64,000 bases of DNA from Caballeronia cordobensis (lineage in GTDB: Bacteria > Pseudomonadota > Gammaproteobacteria > Burkholderiales > Burkholderiaceae), in NCBI RefSeq assembly GCF_001544575.2, contig NZ_FCNY02000003.1, positions 124,001-188,000 on the forward strand, in the 5' to 3' direction. This document shows, one piece after another, positions 45,426 through 54,538 of this stretch (positions are counted from its first letter, which is position 1; each line of letters starts with the position of its first letter). The position numbers and the translations under genes were made by a program. Below the pieces are notes generated by a model. It saw nothing but the letters and a program-made list of their open reading frames with translations, ran no database searches and was not told where the DNA came from.

Positions 45426-46739
45426 ATGTCGATGGTGGTACCGTCTCAAGCCTATACATTACTGCTCAAGCCACAACCCGCCCCGCTGGTCGTGTTGAAC
45501 TGGTCAGGTACAGCGGCTATCAGCCAGTTGTACGAATATAAGATCGACTTCACGAGCGCTACCGACATTTCGATGGACGAGGTCGTGGGTAGACCCGCCA
45601 CCTTTGGCGTGGAGCCAGTTGACCCGGCTGCGGGCTATCTGCAACAAATGTTCGGCGAGAAGTGGAAAGACTTCAGCAAGTTGCCTAAGCGCTACGACAC
45701 GCACGGCATTATTCAGCAGTTTGAGGTTCTAGGGACATCGGCAGACGAGACCCGCTATCGCGTCACGCTCGTTCCCAAAGTCGCGGATCTGGCAAGGGTC
45801 AGGAAGAGCAGACTCTTCCAGAAGCAAAGTGCCGTCGAAATTATTACGGACACCTTGAGGCATTACGGCTATCGCCTGGGCGTGGACTTCGACTTCCTCA
45901 AACTTCGAGGAAATTACAAGCGGCACGAATATATCACTCAGTATCACGAAACGACGTTTGATTTTATTCGGAGACTCTGTGCGGAAGAGGGCCTGTGGTT
46001 CAGGTTCGAACAAAAACACGATCGCTCGGTCATCATTTTTGGCGACGATCTGGATGCGTATGCGAGAAAGCAACGGATCGTTCCTTACCGTTCCCACTCA
46101 GGCCTCGAGAGCGCGGGCGCCGAGTCGATCCGATCGCTCAGGACGATCACGCAGCGCGTGCCGGAAGCGATTCAACTGAACGACTACAACCATCGACAGG
46201 CGGACGTGAACCTGCTGGTGGAGGCGAATGCCGCGCCGGCGGACAAGACTACCGACGGCATCGATAACCACTGGGGCGAGCATTACGAAACGCTCGAAGA
46301 GGGCAAGGAGATCGCGCTGCGGCGTCACGAGGAGTATCTGGCTACGCAGATCAGCTATCGGGCGCGGGGCAATCCGTTCTCGCTCGAAGTGGGCGAGGTT
46401 GTCGTTCTCGATGTGAACCCGAAGGATGCACCGCACGGGCTCTTCGTGACATCGATTCGCTGCGGTGGTGGCCGGGCCAGGTCGTACTGGTGCGCGTTCC
46501 AGGCGATTCCGGCGGATCGCCGGTGGCGAACGAGCATCACATCGGTGACACGACCCAAGATCGAAGGCATCCTGCCGGCGCGAATCGATTCGCCGGGAAA
46601 ATACACTTATTCGTACCTGACCGAAAAAGGCTTGTACGTGACGGTGATGCCGTTCGATCTGGACGAGTGTCCACCACGCCGATCCCGTTCTGCGCTACTA
46701 CGAAGCCGAAATGCGCTATCTGCGCGAGTCGGGACGTGA
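45426..46739 (+). pseudogene. vgrG, 3'-truncated type VI secretion spike protein
   Basis: The ATG at 45426 follows AGGGAG. Residues 1 to about 414 are a good VgrG: the gp27-like part (YEYKIDFTSATDISMDEVVGRPATF, HGIIQQFEVLG, RQYHETTFDFIRRLCAEEGLWFRFE-type segment) and the beginning of the gp5 OB-fold (LPARIDSPGKYTYSYLTEKGLYV ... FDLDE). Homology stops near base 46667. The last 23 codons are tssF sequence read in the wrong frame and end at a stop at 46739. The gp5 needle part and any effector extension (usually 200 or more residues) are lost. The product could not form a working spike tip. Confidence 0.85.
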
Positions 46740-48477
46740 GTTCGCGCGCGCGCATCCGGACCGCGCACGCATGCTTAATCTCGATCGTGTCGGCGATCGC
46801 GATCCGTACGTCGAACGCCTGTACGAAGGCTTCGCGTTCCTGACCGGCCGTCTCCAGCAAAAGCTCGATGACGAGCTGCCGGAACTGACCGAAGGTCTCG
46901 TGAGCCTGTTATGGCCGCACTATCTGCGGATGATTCCGTCGCTTTCGGTGGTCGAGCTGATCCCGCTCGGAGAAAAGCACCAGCGCACCGAACACGTACC
47001 CGCGGGCGTCCCGGTGCGCTCGGCGCCAATCGGCGTGCCCAAAGAGGGCGAAACCGCGACGCACCGAACCGTCCAGTGCCTGTATCGCACGACGCAGCCG
47101 GTCGAGTTACACCCGCTGCGCCTGCTCCAGGCGGGCGCCACGGTACGTCACGACGGCCGCTCGGTGATCCGGCTGGCCTTCGAACTCGATCACTCCGCGA
47201 ACCGCAAGGAAACGGATCTGTCGCGCCTGCGCTTGTATCTCAACGCGGACCTTCCGACGGCCTTCGCGATGCACCTCGCGCTCACCCGTCAGGTCCACGC
47301 GATCGAATGGCGCATCCCTGAAATTCGCGACGGCGAAGCGCTGCCACTGCAAGGCGTGACGATCGAGCCAGCCGGCTTCTCGCCTGAAGAGCGCCTCTGG
47401 CCCAAATCCGACGCGGCCTTCTCCGGCTATCAGTTGCTGCTCGAATACTTCACCTTCCGCGAGAAATTCCTGTTCGTCGATCTATGCGGACTCGATGTCG
47501 AAAAGCTCCCGGAGGACTCGACGCGCTTCGAACTGGAGGTCGTGCTCACACATCCGTATCCGTCCGATCAGCGCTTCAACAAGGACAACGTGCGCCTCTT
47601 CTGCACGCCCGTCATCAACCTGTTCGAACTCGATGCGGAGCCCATCGTCATCGATCATCACGAGACGGAGTATCGCGTGGTGCCCGCGGGCTATCAGGGC
47701 GAGCACGTCGAAACCTATTCCGTCGATGCGGTCGAAGCGTTCGATCACGTGACCTCCGAGCGCTACGAATACGTGCCGTTCGCGACCTTCCGGCATCGCG
47801 GCGGCATGATGCGCCATGAATCGCCCGAACGTTACTTTCATACGCGCGTGCGCCCCGGCATGGATGGACTGCATGAAACGTGGGTGATCTTCGGCGGCAA
47901 TGCCTGGGAAACGATGCAGGATTTGCCTGAAGAAAGCGTGTCATTGCACGTCACTGGCACCAATGGCATGTTGCCGCGCAAGGGCTTGCGCGAGGCACGC
48001 ATCGACGAGTTGGCGGCGAGCACGCCGAACGTCGCGGGCGTGCGCAATCTCATCGCGCCGACCTTGCCGCTCTATCCGCCGACTGGCGACCGTTTCCAGT
48101 GGCGCGTGCTCTCGCATCTCGCGCCGAACTTCTTGTCGATGATGAACGCGGAAGTGCTGCGCGGTGCGCTCGCGCTCTACGACTGGACCCACGATGAACT
48201 GAATCGCCGGCGGCTCGCGGGCATCCTGCACGTATCCGAAGCGTTGCTCGAAGAAGTCACGGGCGGCGCGGTGGAGCGCGGCGTGCTTATCGAAGTGACG
48301 CTCGATTCGCACGCGTTCTCGGGCGAGGGCGATGTGATGCTCTTCGGTGAACTGCTGCATCGCTTCTTCGAGTTGTACGCGGAGATCAATCTCTTTACAA
48401 AACTCGCTATCGTGAGCCTGCCCTCGCAGGCGCGCATCGAATGGCCGCGCAGCAAGACGTGGAGAGCGCCGCTATGA
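46711..48477 (+). CDS. tssF: Type VI secretion baseplate protein TssF, N-terminus damaged
   Basis: TssF homology is continuous from DPVLRYYEAE (base 46681) to the stop, about 598 residues, close to the usual length. The normal initiating Met just before the Asp-Pro is absent, because vgrG sequence abuts at 46668-46680 and the frame is closed by a TGA a few codons upstream. The first usable start is the ATG at 46711 (residue 11 of normal TssF), overlapping the vgrG fragment stop by 29 bases, so expression would depend on coupling. Core sequence such as GDPYVERLYEGFAFLTGRLQ-type segments and the C-terminal RIEWPRSKTWR is intact. TssF forms the wedge of the T6SS baseplate with TssG, TssE and TssK. 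Confidence 0.85.
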   Translation: MRYLRESGREFARAHPDRARMLNLDRVGDRDPYVERLYEGFAFLTGRLQQKLDDELPELTEGLVSLLWPHYLRMIPSLSVVELIPLGEKHQRTEHVPAGVPVRSAPIGVPKEGETATHRTVQCLYRTTQPVELHPLRLLQAGATVRHDGRSVIRLAFELDHSANRKETDLSRLRLYLNADLPTAFAMHLALTRQVHAIEWRIPEIRDGEALPLQGVTIEPAGFSPEERLWPKSDAAFSGYQLLLEYFTFREKFLFVDLCGLDVEKLPEDSTRFELEVVLTHPYPSDQRFNKDNVRLFCTPVINLFELDAEPIVIDHHETEYRVVPAGYQGEHVETYSVDAVEAFDHVTSERYEYVPFATFRHRGGMMRHESPERYFHTRVRPGMDGLHETWVIFGGNAWETMQDLPEESVSLHVTGTNGMLPRKGLREARIDELAASTPNVAGVRNLIAPTLPLYPPTGDRFQWRVLSHLAPNFLSMMNAEVLRGALALYDWTHDELNRRRLAGILHVSEALLEEVTGGAVERGVLIEVTLDSHAFSGEGDVMLFGELLHRFFELYAEINLFTKLAIVSLPSQARIEWPRSKTWRAPL

Positions 48478-49523
48478 AACTCGAACCGCTGGTGGCGGCG
48501 CTGCTCGCACGCGCGCCGCAGATGAACTTCATGCAGCTATGCCGGCTGCTGGAAGCCCGTGCGCCCGATCAGCCGGGTTTCGCCCAGCGCGATACGCCCG
48601 AGCACGAGCCGGTACGCTTCCGTCCGCGTCCGCGCATGGGCTTTCCGGCGGGGGAGATCGCGAACGTCGAGTTCGACGACGGCGACGGAACGCCATTTCC
48701 ACCATCGGTACGCACGACATTCCTCGGCCTGTACGGCGTCGATGCGGCGATGCCGACGCATTACCTCGACGACATCGTTCAGCGCGAAGAAGGCCACGAA
48801 GCGGTCGAAGCGTTTCTCGACCAGTTCAATCATCGCTTCGTGACGCTGCTGTATCGCGCGTGGAAGAAGTATCGCTATCCGGAGAGCTTTCGATACGGCG
48901 GTGCGGACGCGCATTCGAAAAGCCTGTTATGTCTCGCCGGTTTCGGGTGGGGCAACAAGCCTGCGCGCGCAGGCTTGCCGGATGCGCGCACGCTGGCCCT
49001 GCTCGGGCTGATGATTCAACGCACGCGCACGCCCGAGGGTCTGTCGGGCGTGATCGCGTTGGGCGCGCCCGGCGTCGATGTGCACGTCGACGAGTTCTTT
49101 GCGGTGGCCAGGCGCAATGACAAAAGCACGCCGCTGAGCACGAAGTGCAGCGATAGCGCGCGCGGCCTGGGCGGCGGCTATGTGCTGGGCAAGCGGCTGC
49201 GCTATCGCAGCCGCGCGGTACGTGTGACGCTCAAGCCACAAGACGCGCAACAGGCGCGCGATCTTCTGCCGGGCGGCTGGCTGCATCGCGATCTGATGGC
49301 CTTGGTGAGGCTCTACATCGGCGTGAAAGCCGATGTGCATCTGCGCATGCAGATGTCGTCGCGTTTTGCGCCCGAGCCTTCGGTAGGAAAGCAACAGGCG
49401 ACGGTTTCGCCCCGGCTCGGATGGACGGTCGTGCTGCCGGCCCAGCAAGAGCGCGTCGTCACGGTCGAGTTGGGCGTGTGCGAAGCGTTTCCGATGCCGC
49501 AGCCGAATCCCTATTTGCAGTAA
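48474..49523 (+). CDS. tssG: Type VI secretion baseplate protein TssG
   Basis: A 349-residue TssG. The ATG at 48474 overlaps the tssF stop (ATGA) and follows GGAGAG; an ATG at 48441, 11 codons earlier, is an alternative. Family features are FMQLCRLLEARAP near residue 20, VRFRPRPRMGFPAGEIANVE, TFLGLYGVDAAMPTHYLDDI, FNHRFVTLLYRAW and LGWTVVLPA near the end. It should form the baseplate wedge with TssF. No tssE, tssK, tssB/C, hcp, tssL, tssM or clpV is present in the window. Confidence 0.88.
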   Translation: MKLEPLVAALLARAPQMNFMQLCRLLEARAPDQPGFAQRDTPEHEPVRFRPRPRMGFPAGEIANVEFDDGDGTPFPPSVRTTFLGLYGVDAAMPTHYLDDIVQREEGHEAVEAFLDQFNHRFVTLLYRAWKKYRYPESFRYGGADAHSKSLLCLAGFGWGNKPARAGLPDARTLALLGLMIQRTRTPEGLSGVIALGAPGVDVHVDEFFAVARRNDKSTPLSTKCSDSARGLGGGYVLGKRLRYRSRAVRVTLKPQDAQQARDLLPGGWLHRDLMALVRLYIGVKADVHLRMQMSSRFAPEPSVGKQQATVSPRLGWTVVLPAQQERVVTVELGVCEAFPMPQPNPYLQ

Positions 49524-49525
49524 CC

Positions 49526-50053
49526 ATGTCGAATAGAAATATCGCAGTCAGCGTAGCGCTGACGCTCCTTCTCTCCGCATGCGGCGTCTGGCAAGCCGCA
49601 TCCAATACCTCGGCGACCGCCTACGACACCGTGTTCCACAATCTCGGCAAAACGGTAGACGTCGATCTGACCGCCGACGCCAATGTGAATCCTGACAGCG
49701 CCGGTCATCCACGATCGGTCGCGGTGCGCGTATATCAGTTGAAGGATCGCAAACGCTTCGATGAAACGTCATATGCCGATCTCGTCAGCAACGACACGAC
49801 GGCGCTAGGGAACGACCTACAGTCGAGCATGGCGGTGGTGGTGAACCCCGGCGGCGCCGCGAGCGTATCGCAACCGATGAAGAAAGACACAAAGTTCATC
49901 GCGATCGCCGCGATCTTCCAGACCGCCGATAAACCCGCGACGTGGAAGCAAGTCGTGCCCATCAAGAAACTGCCTGCCGACGCGCCACTGAAACTGACTC
50001 TAACGAACACGACACTCGACGTGGACCGCGATCTCGCGCCGCGCAGGCCCTGA
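49526..50053 (+). CDS. tssJ: Type VI secretion lipoprotein TssJ
   Basis: A 175-residue outer-membrane lipoprotein with a signal peptide and lipobox LLSAC (Cys at about residue 19), then the transthyretin-like TssJ domain (VDVDLTADANVNPDSAGHPRSVAVRVYQLKDRKRFD near 45-85). It starts two bases after tssG. TssJ normally anchors TssM in the outer membrane; here the rest of the membrane complex is missing, which marks the locus as a remnant. Confidence 0.88.
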   Translation: MSNRNIAVSVALTLLLSACGVWQAASNTSATAYDTVFHNLGKTVDVDLTADANVNPDSAGHPRSVAVRVYQLKDRKRFDETSYADLVSNDTTALGNDLQSSMAVVVNPGGAASVSQPMKKDTKFIAIAAIFQTADKPATWKQVVPIKKLPADAPLKLTLTNTTLDVDRDLAPRRP

Positions 50054-50132
50054 TCGACCGCCCCATCCCGGTGTATATTGATCCGATGCCCGCCCGGAAT
50101 CGCTCCACAGCGGGACAGCCCGGCTCACGACC

Positions 50133-50720
50133 ATGCCTCCGAGCGCAACAGAACGCCACGTGCTCGCCTTAATCGCCACCGACGCCGCCGCCCTGCACGT
50201 CGCGCCGCCGCGGGTGCGCTTCGTGGAATCCTGCGGCGGCCCGTGCTACGAAGCGCTTTTCAACCGCATCGAAATCGATCGCGAAACGCTGGCGCTGCCC
50301 GAACCGCTATTGCGCATCGTCGTGGCGCACGAAGTCGGTCACGCCACGCAACGGGCAACGATGTTGTTCGATTTCGCATGCACGCTCATGGCGACAACAG
50401 CGTTTCTGACGATACCGTGCATCGCGTTCGCAACCGCGGCGGACATCGATATTTGGCACGTCGGCGTGCCCGGCCTCGGGTTCATGGCCGCGTTCATCGC
50501 ATGCTCGAAGATCTGGCGTGCGCATGGCGCCAAGCGCTCGGCGGCCCTCGAACTCGATGCCGATGCCAAAGCCGCGGCAATCTGCGGCGCCGCACCGGCA
50601 TTGGCCGCGCTGGAAGCCATGGCGACACGCGCGCCCATCAGCGCGGCGCGGCTGCATGCCATGCGCGCCCGCGACGAGGCGCATCGACGCAACCCGGCGC
50701 CGCGCGTGTCAGGGCGCTAA
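50133..50720 (+). CDS. Zinc metallopeptidase, YugP-like (Zn_peptidase_2)
   Basis: A 195-residue protein with HExxH in VVAHEVGHATQ near residue 67, and a likely third ligand Glu in ALELDADAKAA near residue 142. Two hydrophobic segments between them (FACTLMATTAFLTIPCIAFA and VGVPGLGFMAAFIACS) suggest a membrane protein with the active site on the cytoplasmic side. The pattern resembles YugP. It is not part of the known T6SS gene set. The substrate is unknown. Confidence 0.78.
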   Translation: MPPSATERHVLALIATDAAALHVAPPRVRFVESCGGPCYEALFNRIEIDRETLALPEPLLRIVVAHEVGHATQRATMLFDFACTLMATTAFLTIPCIAFATAADIDIWHVGVPGLGFMAAFIACSKIWRAHGAKRSAALELDADAKAAAICGAAPALAALEAMATRAPISAARLHAMRARDEAHRRNPAPRVSGR

Positions 50721-50775
50721 AAAAGCACGCGCGTCCGGCCTGCGAATGAAGCCTGAATGAAGCCCGAATGAAGCC

Positions 50776-50970
50776 TTATTGCGGCTGCGACTGAGACTGC
50801 GAAGCCGGCGGGGGCGTCGTCGTCGACTTTTTGCTCTTGTGCTTATGTCCCTTCTTGTATGCGGGGCGCGCCTTGTTATCCGGATAATCCGCAGCCGCAA
50901 ACGACAGCGTCGGCGCCGCGAATGCCGCCAGCACGAAAAGCACGAGGGTTTTCTTCAGGGACGTTTTCAT
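50776..50970 (-). CDS. Small secreted Lys-rich protein
   Basis: A 64-residue protein starting at the ATG at 50970. It has a textbook Sec signal peptide (MKTSLKKTLVLFVLAAFAAP ... FAA) followed by a short, very basic mature part (KKGHKHKSKK) and a Thr/Pro/Ser/Gln tail. It has no recognised domain. Similar short cationic proteins are common in Burkholderiaceae but uncharacterised. The ribosome-binding site is weak. Confidence 0.62.
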   Translation of the reverse strand: MKTSLKKTLVLFVLAAFAAPTLSFAAADYPDNKARPAYKKGHKHKSKKSTTTPPPASQSQSQPQ

Positions 50971-51228
50971 CGGAGACTCGCTTGAAGGAGATGGCCTTAC
51001 GGAAAACCGGCACGAGGGCGCCGACACGCCTCAAAGCCGGGCCGCCTGAGGCAACAGTATATTGCACAAAAAACGGCAATTCGTCAGTGGCGGTGCATAA
51101 GGCATTGAAGCAACGGGATTTTGTCGTTTCGCAGTGCTTCGATCGGCGCATCCGGCTTGCCGGCCGTCAGCGACAGATGTCACACACTGCGTCTACTATC
51201 TTGCCTGTCCAACGTCAGGAGCGATGCA

Positions 51229-52008
51229 GTGAAAGAAGACGACATCCGCCGGCATGCGTTCGCCATGCCCGTTCACAATCCCGCTTATCCGCGTCCGCCG
51301 TTCCGCTTCCTCAATCGCGAGTACTTCATCATCACCTATGAGACCGACCCCGACGCCCTGCGCGCCGTGGTGCCCGAGCCGCTCAAGGTCGATGGCAATC
51401 TCGTCCACTATGAATTCATTCGCATGCCCGATTCCTCCGGCTTCGGCGACTACACCGAAAGCGGCCAGGTTATTTCCGTGATCGATCCGGACGGCAACAA
51501 AGGCAGCTACACGCACGCGATGTATCTCGACGACGAAGGCCCGATCGCGGGCGGCCGCGAGATCTGGGGCTTTCCGAAGAAGCTCGCACGGCCGCATCTC
51601 GCCGTCGATGGCAAGGACACGCTGCTCGGCACGCTCGATTACGGCTCGCAGCGCATCGCCACAGGCACGATGGGCTACAAGTATCGTCCGCTCGATCTCG
51701 AAGCGGAGCGCAGAAAGCTCGCCGAAACGCCGAATTATCTGCTGAAGGTCCTGCCGCACGTCGATGGCACCGCGCGCGTGTGCGAACTCGTGCGCTTCTT
51801 CCTGCGCGACGTGACGGTGACCGGCGCGTGGGAAGGCCCGGCCGCGCTGGAACTGCACGCGCACGCGCTCGCGCCCGTCGCGGATCTGCCCGTGCGCAAG
51901 GTGATCGGCGCGCGGCACGTGGTTGCGAATCTCACGCTCGATATCGGCGAAGTCGCCTACGACTATCTCGCCTCCGGCGACGGGCTCAGGCTCGCCGTCA
52001 ATCAATGA
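51229..52008 (+). CDS. adc: Acetoacetate decarboxylase
   Basis: A 259-residue enzyme starting at a GTG at 51229 with AGGAG seven bases upstream; upstream in-frame ATG gives non-homologous sequence. It has the family start ([18 protein letters not shown]), [15 protein letters not shown] and the active-site Lys pair K117/K118 in [13 protein letters not shown], one of which forms the Schiff base. It decarboxylates acetoacetate to acetone and CO2 in the cytosol. It is followed by 3-hydroxybutyrate dehydrogenase, linking it to ketone-body or polyhydroxybutyrate turnover. Confidence 0.93.
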   Translation: MKEDDIRRHAFAMPVHNPAYPRPPFRFLNREYFIITYETDPDALRAVVPEPLKVDGNLVHYEFIRMPDSSGFGDYTESGQVISVIDPDGNKGSYTHAMYLDDEGPIAGGREIWGFPKKLARPHLAVDGKDTLLGTLDYGSQRIATGTMGYKYRPLDLEAERRKLAETPNYLLKVLPHVDGTARVCELVRFFLRDVTVTGAWEGPAALELHAHALAPVADLPVRKVIGARHVVANLTLDIGEVAYDYLASGDGLRLAVNQ

Positions 52009-52028
52009 CTTCAACAAGGGAAACACAC

Positions 52029-52811
52029 ATGGCATTGCAAGGAAAAGTCGCGCTCGTGACGGGCGCAGCAAGCGGCATCGGCGAACAGACGGCGCGCAAG
52101 CTCGCAGCCGATGGCGCGGCGGTCGTCATCGCCGATCTGAATATCGCGAATGCGCAGAAAGTGGCGGACAGCATCGTCGAAGCGGGCGGCAAGGCGATCG
52201 CCGTGGCGATGGACGTCACCAGCGAAGACGCGGTGAACGCCGGCATCGAAGACGCGGTCGCGAAGCTGGGCGGCATCGACGTGCTGGTATCGAACGCGGG
52301 CATTCAGATCGTCGCACCGATCGAAGAGTACGCGTACGCGGACTGGAAGAAGATGCTCGCGATCCATCTCGACGGCGCGTTCCTCACGACGAAAGCCGCG
52401 ATCAAGCACATGTACGCATCGGGCAAGGGCGGCTCGATCATCTATATGGGATCGGTGCACTCGCATGAAGCCTCGAAGCTGAAGTCGGCGTACGTGACCG
52501 CGAAGCACGGCCTGCTCGGACTCGCGCGCGTGGTCGCGAAGGAAGGCGGCCCGCGCGGCGTGCGCGCCAACGTGGTGTGCCCCGGTTTCGTGCGCACGCC
52601 GCTCGTCGAGAAGCAGATTCCCGAACAGGCGCAGGCGCTCGGCATCTCCGAAGCCGACGTCGTGAAGAACGTGATGCTGAAGGAAACCGTGGACGGCGAA
52701 TTCACGACCGTCGCCGATGTGGCGAACACGGTCGCGTTCCTCGCGGGCTTCGAATCGAATGCGCTGACCGGCCAGTCGATCGTCGTGAGCCACGGCTGGT
52801 TCATGCAATAA
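52029..52811 (+). CDS. bdhA: 3-hydroxybutyrate dehydrogenase
   Basis: A 260-residue short-chain dehydrogenase with [10 protein letters not shown] at residues 11-20, NAG at 89-91, catalytic S142, Y155 and K159 (YVTAK), and the BDH-typical segment [21 protein letters not shown]. The C-terminal [13 protein letters not shown] is characteristic of beta-proteobacterial BDH. It interconverts D-3-hydroxybutyrate and acetoacetate with NAD. It lies 20 bases after adc and 16 before the patatin gene. Confidence 0.93.
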   Translation: MALQGKVALVTGAASGIGEQTARKLAADGAAVVIADLNIANAQKVADSIVEAGGKAIAVAMDVTSEDAVNAGIEDAVAKLGGIDVLVSNAGIQIVAPIEEYAYADWKKMLAIHLDGAFLTTKAAIKHMYASGKGGSIIYMGSVHSHEASKLKSAYVTAKHGLLGLARVVAKEGGPRGVRANVVCPGFVRTPLVEKQIPEQAQALGISEADVVKNVMLKETVDGEFTTVADVANTVAFLAGFESNALTGQSIVVSHGWFMQ

Positions 52812-52827
52812 ACGATAAGGAGAATCC

Positions 52828-54096
52828 ATGCGCCGCAGTCGACGCAACACACTCACGCAGGCGAATCACGTCGCGCTCCCGGACTACGACGAGGTCTGCC
52901 TCGTGCTGCAAGGCGGCGGCGCGCTGGGTTCGTATCAGGCCGGCGTGTTCGAAGGGCTCGCCGAAAGCGGCGTCGAGCCCACCTGGACATCGGGGATTTC
53001 GATCGGCGCGCTGAATACCGCGATCATCGCGGGCAACGCGCCCGAAGACCGCGTGGCCGCGCTGCGCGGTTTCTGGAGCACGGTCTGCCAACCTGCTGAT
53101 CTGATCGGCAACGTGGGCGCGTTCGTGCCCGCGGCCTTCGGCTTCGCGAATCTCGGCCGCAAGTTCTCGAGCATGTGGGCGGCGGCGCGCGCGCTGACCG
53201 AAGGGCAGAAGGGCTTCTACTCGCCGCGCGTGGAGCTGCCGAATTTCGGGGCGCGTCCGCACAGGAAGCGTCCGAACGAGGTGAGCTATTACGACACGTC
53301 CGCCTTGCGATCGACACTGCTGCAATACGCCGATTTCGACCGCATCAATCATGGCGACATGCGCGTGTCGGTGGGCGCGGTGAACGTGCGCAACGGCAAT
53401 CTCGTCTACTTCGACAACCGGAACATGCGGCTCGCGCCCGAGCATTTCATGGCGTCGGGCGCGTTGCCGCCGGGCTTTCCGGCGGTCGAGATCGATGGCG
53501 AGTTCTACTGGGATGGCGGGCTCGTGTCGAACACGCCGCTGACGGAGATCGTCCGCGACTGTCAGCGCAAGGACACGCTCGTGTTTCAGGTGGATCTATG
53601 GAGCGCGCGCGGCACGCTGCCGGGCGATTTTCTGGACGTGAGCGAGCGCACGAAGGACATTCAATTTTCGAGCAGGACGCGCGCGATCACCGATTTCGTG
53701 TCGCATAACCGCAAGCATTCGCGGCTCATCAAGGAACTGCTCGAACACATTCCGGAGAAGGCGCGGCGCGCGCATCCGCTCTTGCGCGAAGCACAGAAAA
53801 TCGCCGATGGCGGCGCGATGAACGTCGTGCATCTCATCTACAAGAACAAGTTCTTCGAAGGGCATTACAAGGACTACGAGTTCAGCATCGACACGATGGA
53901 CGAGCACTGGGCGAGCGGGCTGGAAGATATCCGGCGGTCGTTCGCGCATCCGGAGTGGTTCGAGGTGCCGAGTCACGATCTCGGTTTCGTCACGCACGAC
54001 GTGCATCGGTACGAACCCGCGCCGGAGCCCGCGCCCGAGATGCCGAAAGCGGCATCGAACACGCTCGACGATGAGAATGTCGTGGAAGGGGTTTGA
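52828..54096 (+). CDS. Patatin-like phospholipase (DUF3734)
   Basis: A 422-residue patatin-fold lipid acyl hydrolase. Oxyanion motif QGGGALGSYQAG at residues 28-39, nucleophile S58 in GISIG, and catalytic Asp at about 229 in WDGGLVSNTP. The C-terminal DUF3734 region follows (residues 250-370). No signal peptide; cytosolic. The adc-bdh-patatin order suggests a role around polyhydroxybutyrate granules or membrane lipid turnover (inference). Confidence 0.93.
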   Translation: MRRSRRNTLTQANHVALPDYDEVCLVLQGGGALGSYQAGVFEGLAESGVEPTWTSGISIGALNTAIIAGNAPEDRVAALRGFWSTVCQPADLIGNVGAFVPAAFGFANLGRKFSSMWAAARALTEGQKGFYSPRVELPNFGARPHRKRPNEVSYYDTSALRSTLLQYADFDRINHGDMRVSVGAVNVRNGNLVYFDNRNMRLAPEHFMASGALPPGFPAVEIDGEFYWDGGLVSNTPLTEIVRDCQRKDTLVFQVDLWSARGTLPGDFLDVSERTKDIQFSSRTRAITDFVSHNRKHSRLIKELLEHIPEKARRAHPLLREAQKIADGGAMNVVHLIYKNKFFEGHYKDYEFSIDTMDEHWASGLEDIRRSFAHPEWFEVPSHDLGFVTHDVHRYEPAPEPAPEMPKAASNTLDDENVVEGV

Positions 54097-54153
54097 TGCT
54101 GTCGCGGCAATGATTTACGCTGGCTGATCCTGTTTCCACGATTCGGAGATGTC

Positions 54154-54534
54154 ATGAGCGAATGGAAGCCCGCGAACTATCCCTCCGTCAGCCCTTATCT
54201 CGTCTGCGAAGACGCCGACGCGATCATCGCGTTTCTCGAACGCGTTTTCGATGCCGCTTTGGTGCGCCGCTTCGATCGTCCCGATGGCTCGCTGATGCAT
54301 GCCGAAGTGCGCATCGACGACAGCATCGTGATGATCGGCGGCGGCGCGACTGATCATCGATCGTCGGGGCCGCATATCCACGTGTATGTGCGCGATGCGC
54401 AAGCCGTCTACGATCGCGCGCTCGCGAACGGCGCGCACAGCGTGCAGGCGCCCGCCCGCAAACGCGACGACGACGACTTCCGTGGTGGCTTTCGCGATGC
54501 CGCCGGCACGACGTGGTGGGTCGCCACGCAGTGA
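54154..54534 (+). CDS. VOC-family (glyoxalase/bleomycin-resistance fold) protein
   Basis: A 126-residue protein of the PhnB-like VOC group: YPSVSPYLVCEDADAIIAF, then RRFDRPDGSLMHAEVRIDDS and GPHIHVYVRDAQAVYDRAL, and FRGGFRDAAGTTWWVATQ at the end. The C-terminal glutamate metal ligand of true glyoxalases is not evident. It has no signal peptide. Substrate unknown. Confidence 0.87.
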   Translation: MSEWKPANYPSVSPYLVCEDADAIIAFLERVFDAALVRRFDRPDGSLMHAEVRIDDSIVMIGGGATDHRSSGPHIHVYVRDAQAVYDRALANGAHSVQAPARKRDDDDFRGGFRDAAGTTWWVATQ

Positions 54535-54538
54535 CGCG

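Noticed and set aside
45301..45498. Short plus-strand frame just before the vgrG fragment
   Set aside because: No ribosome-binding site or recognisable sequence; it overlaps the vgrG start in another frame.
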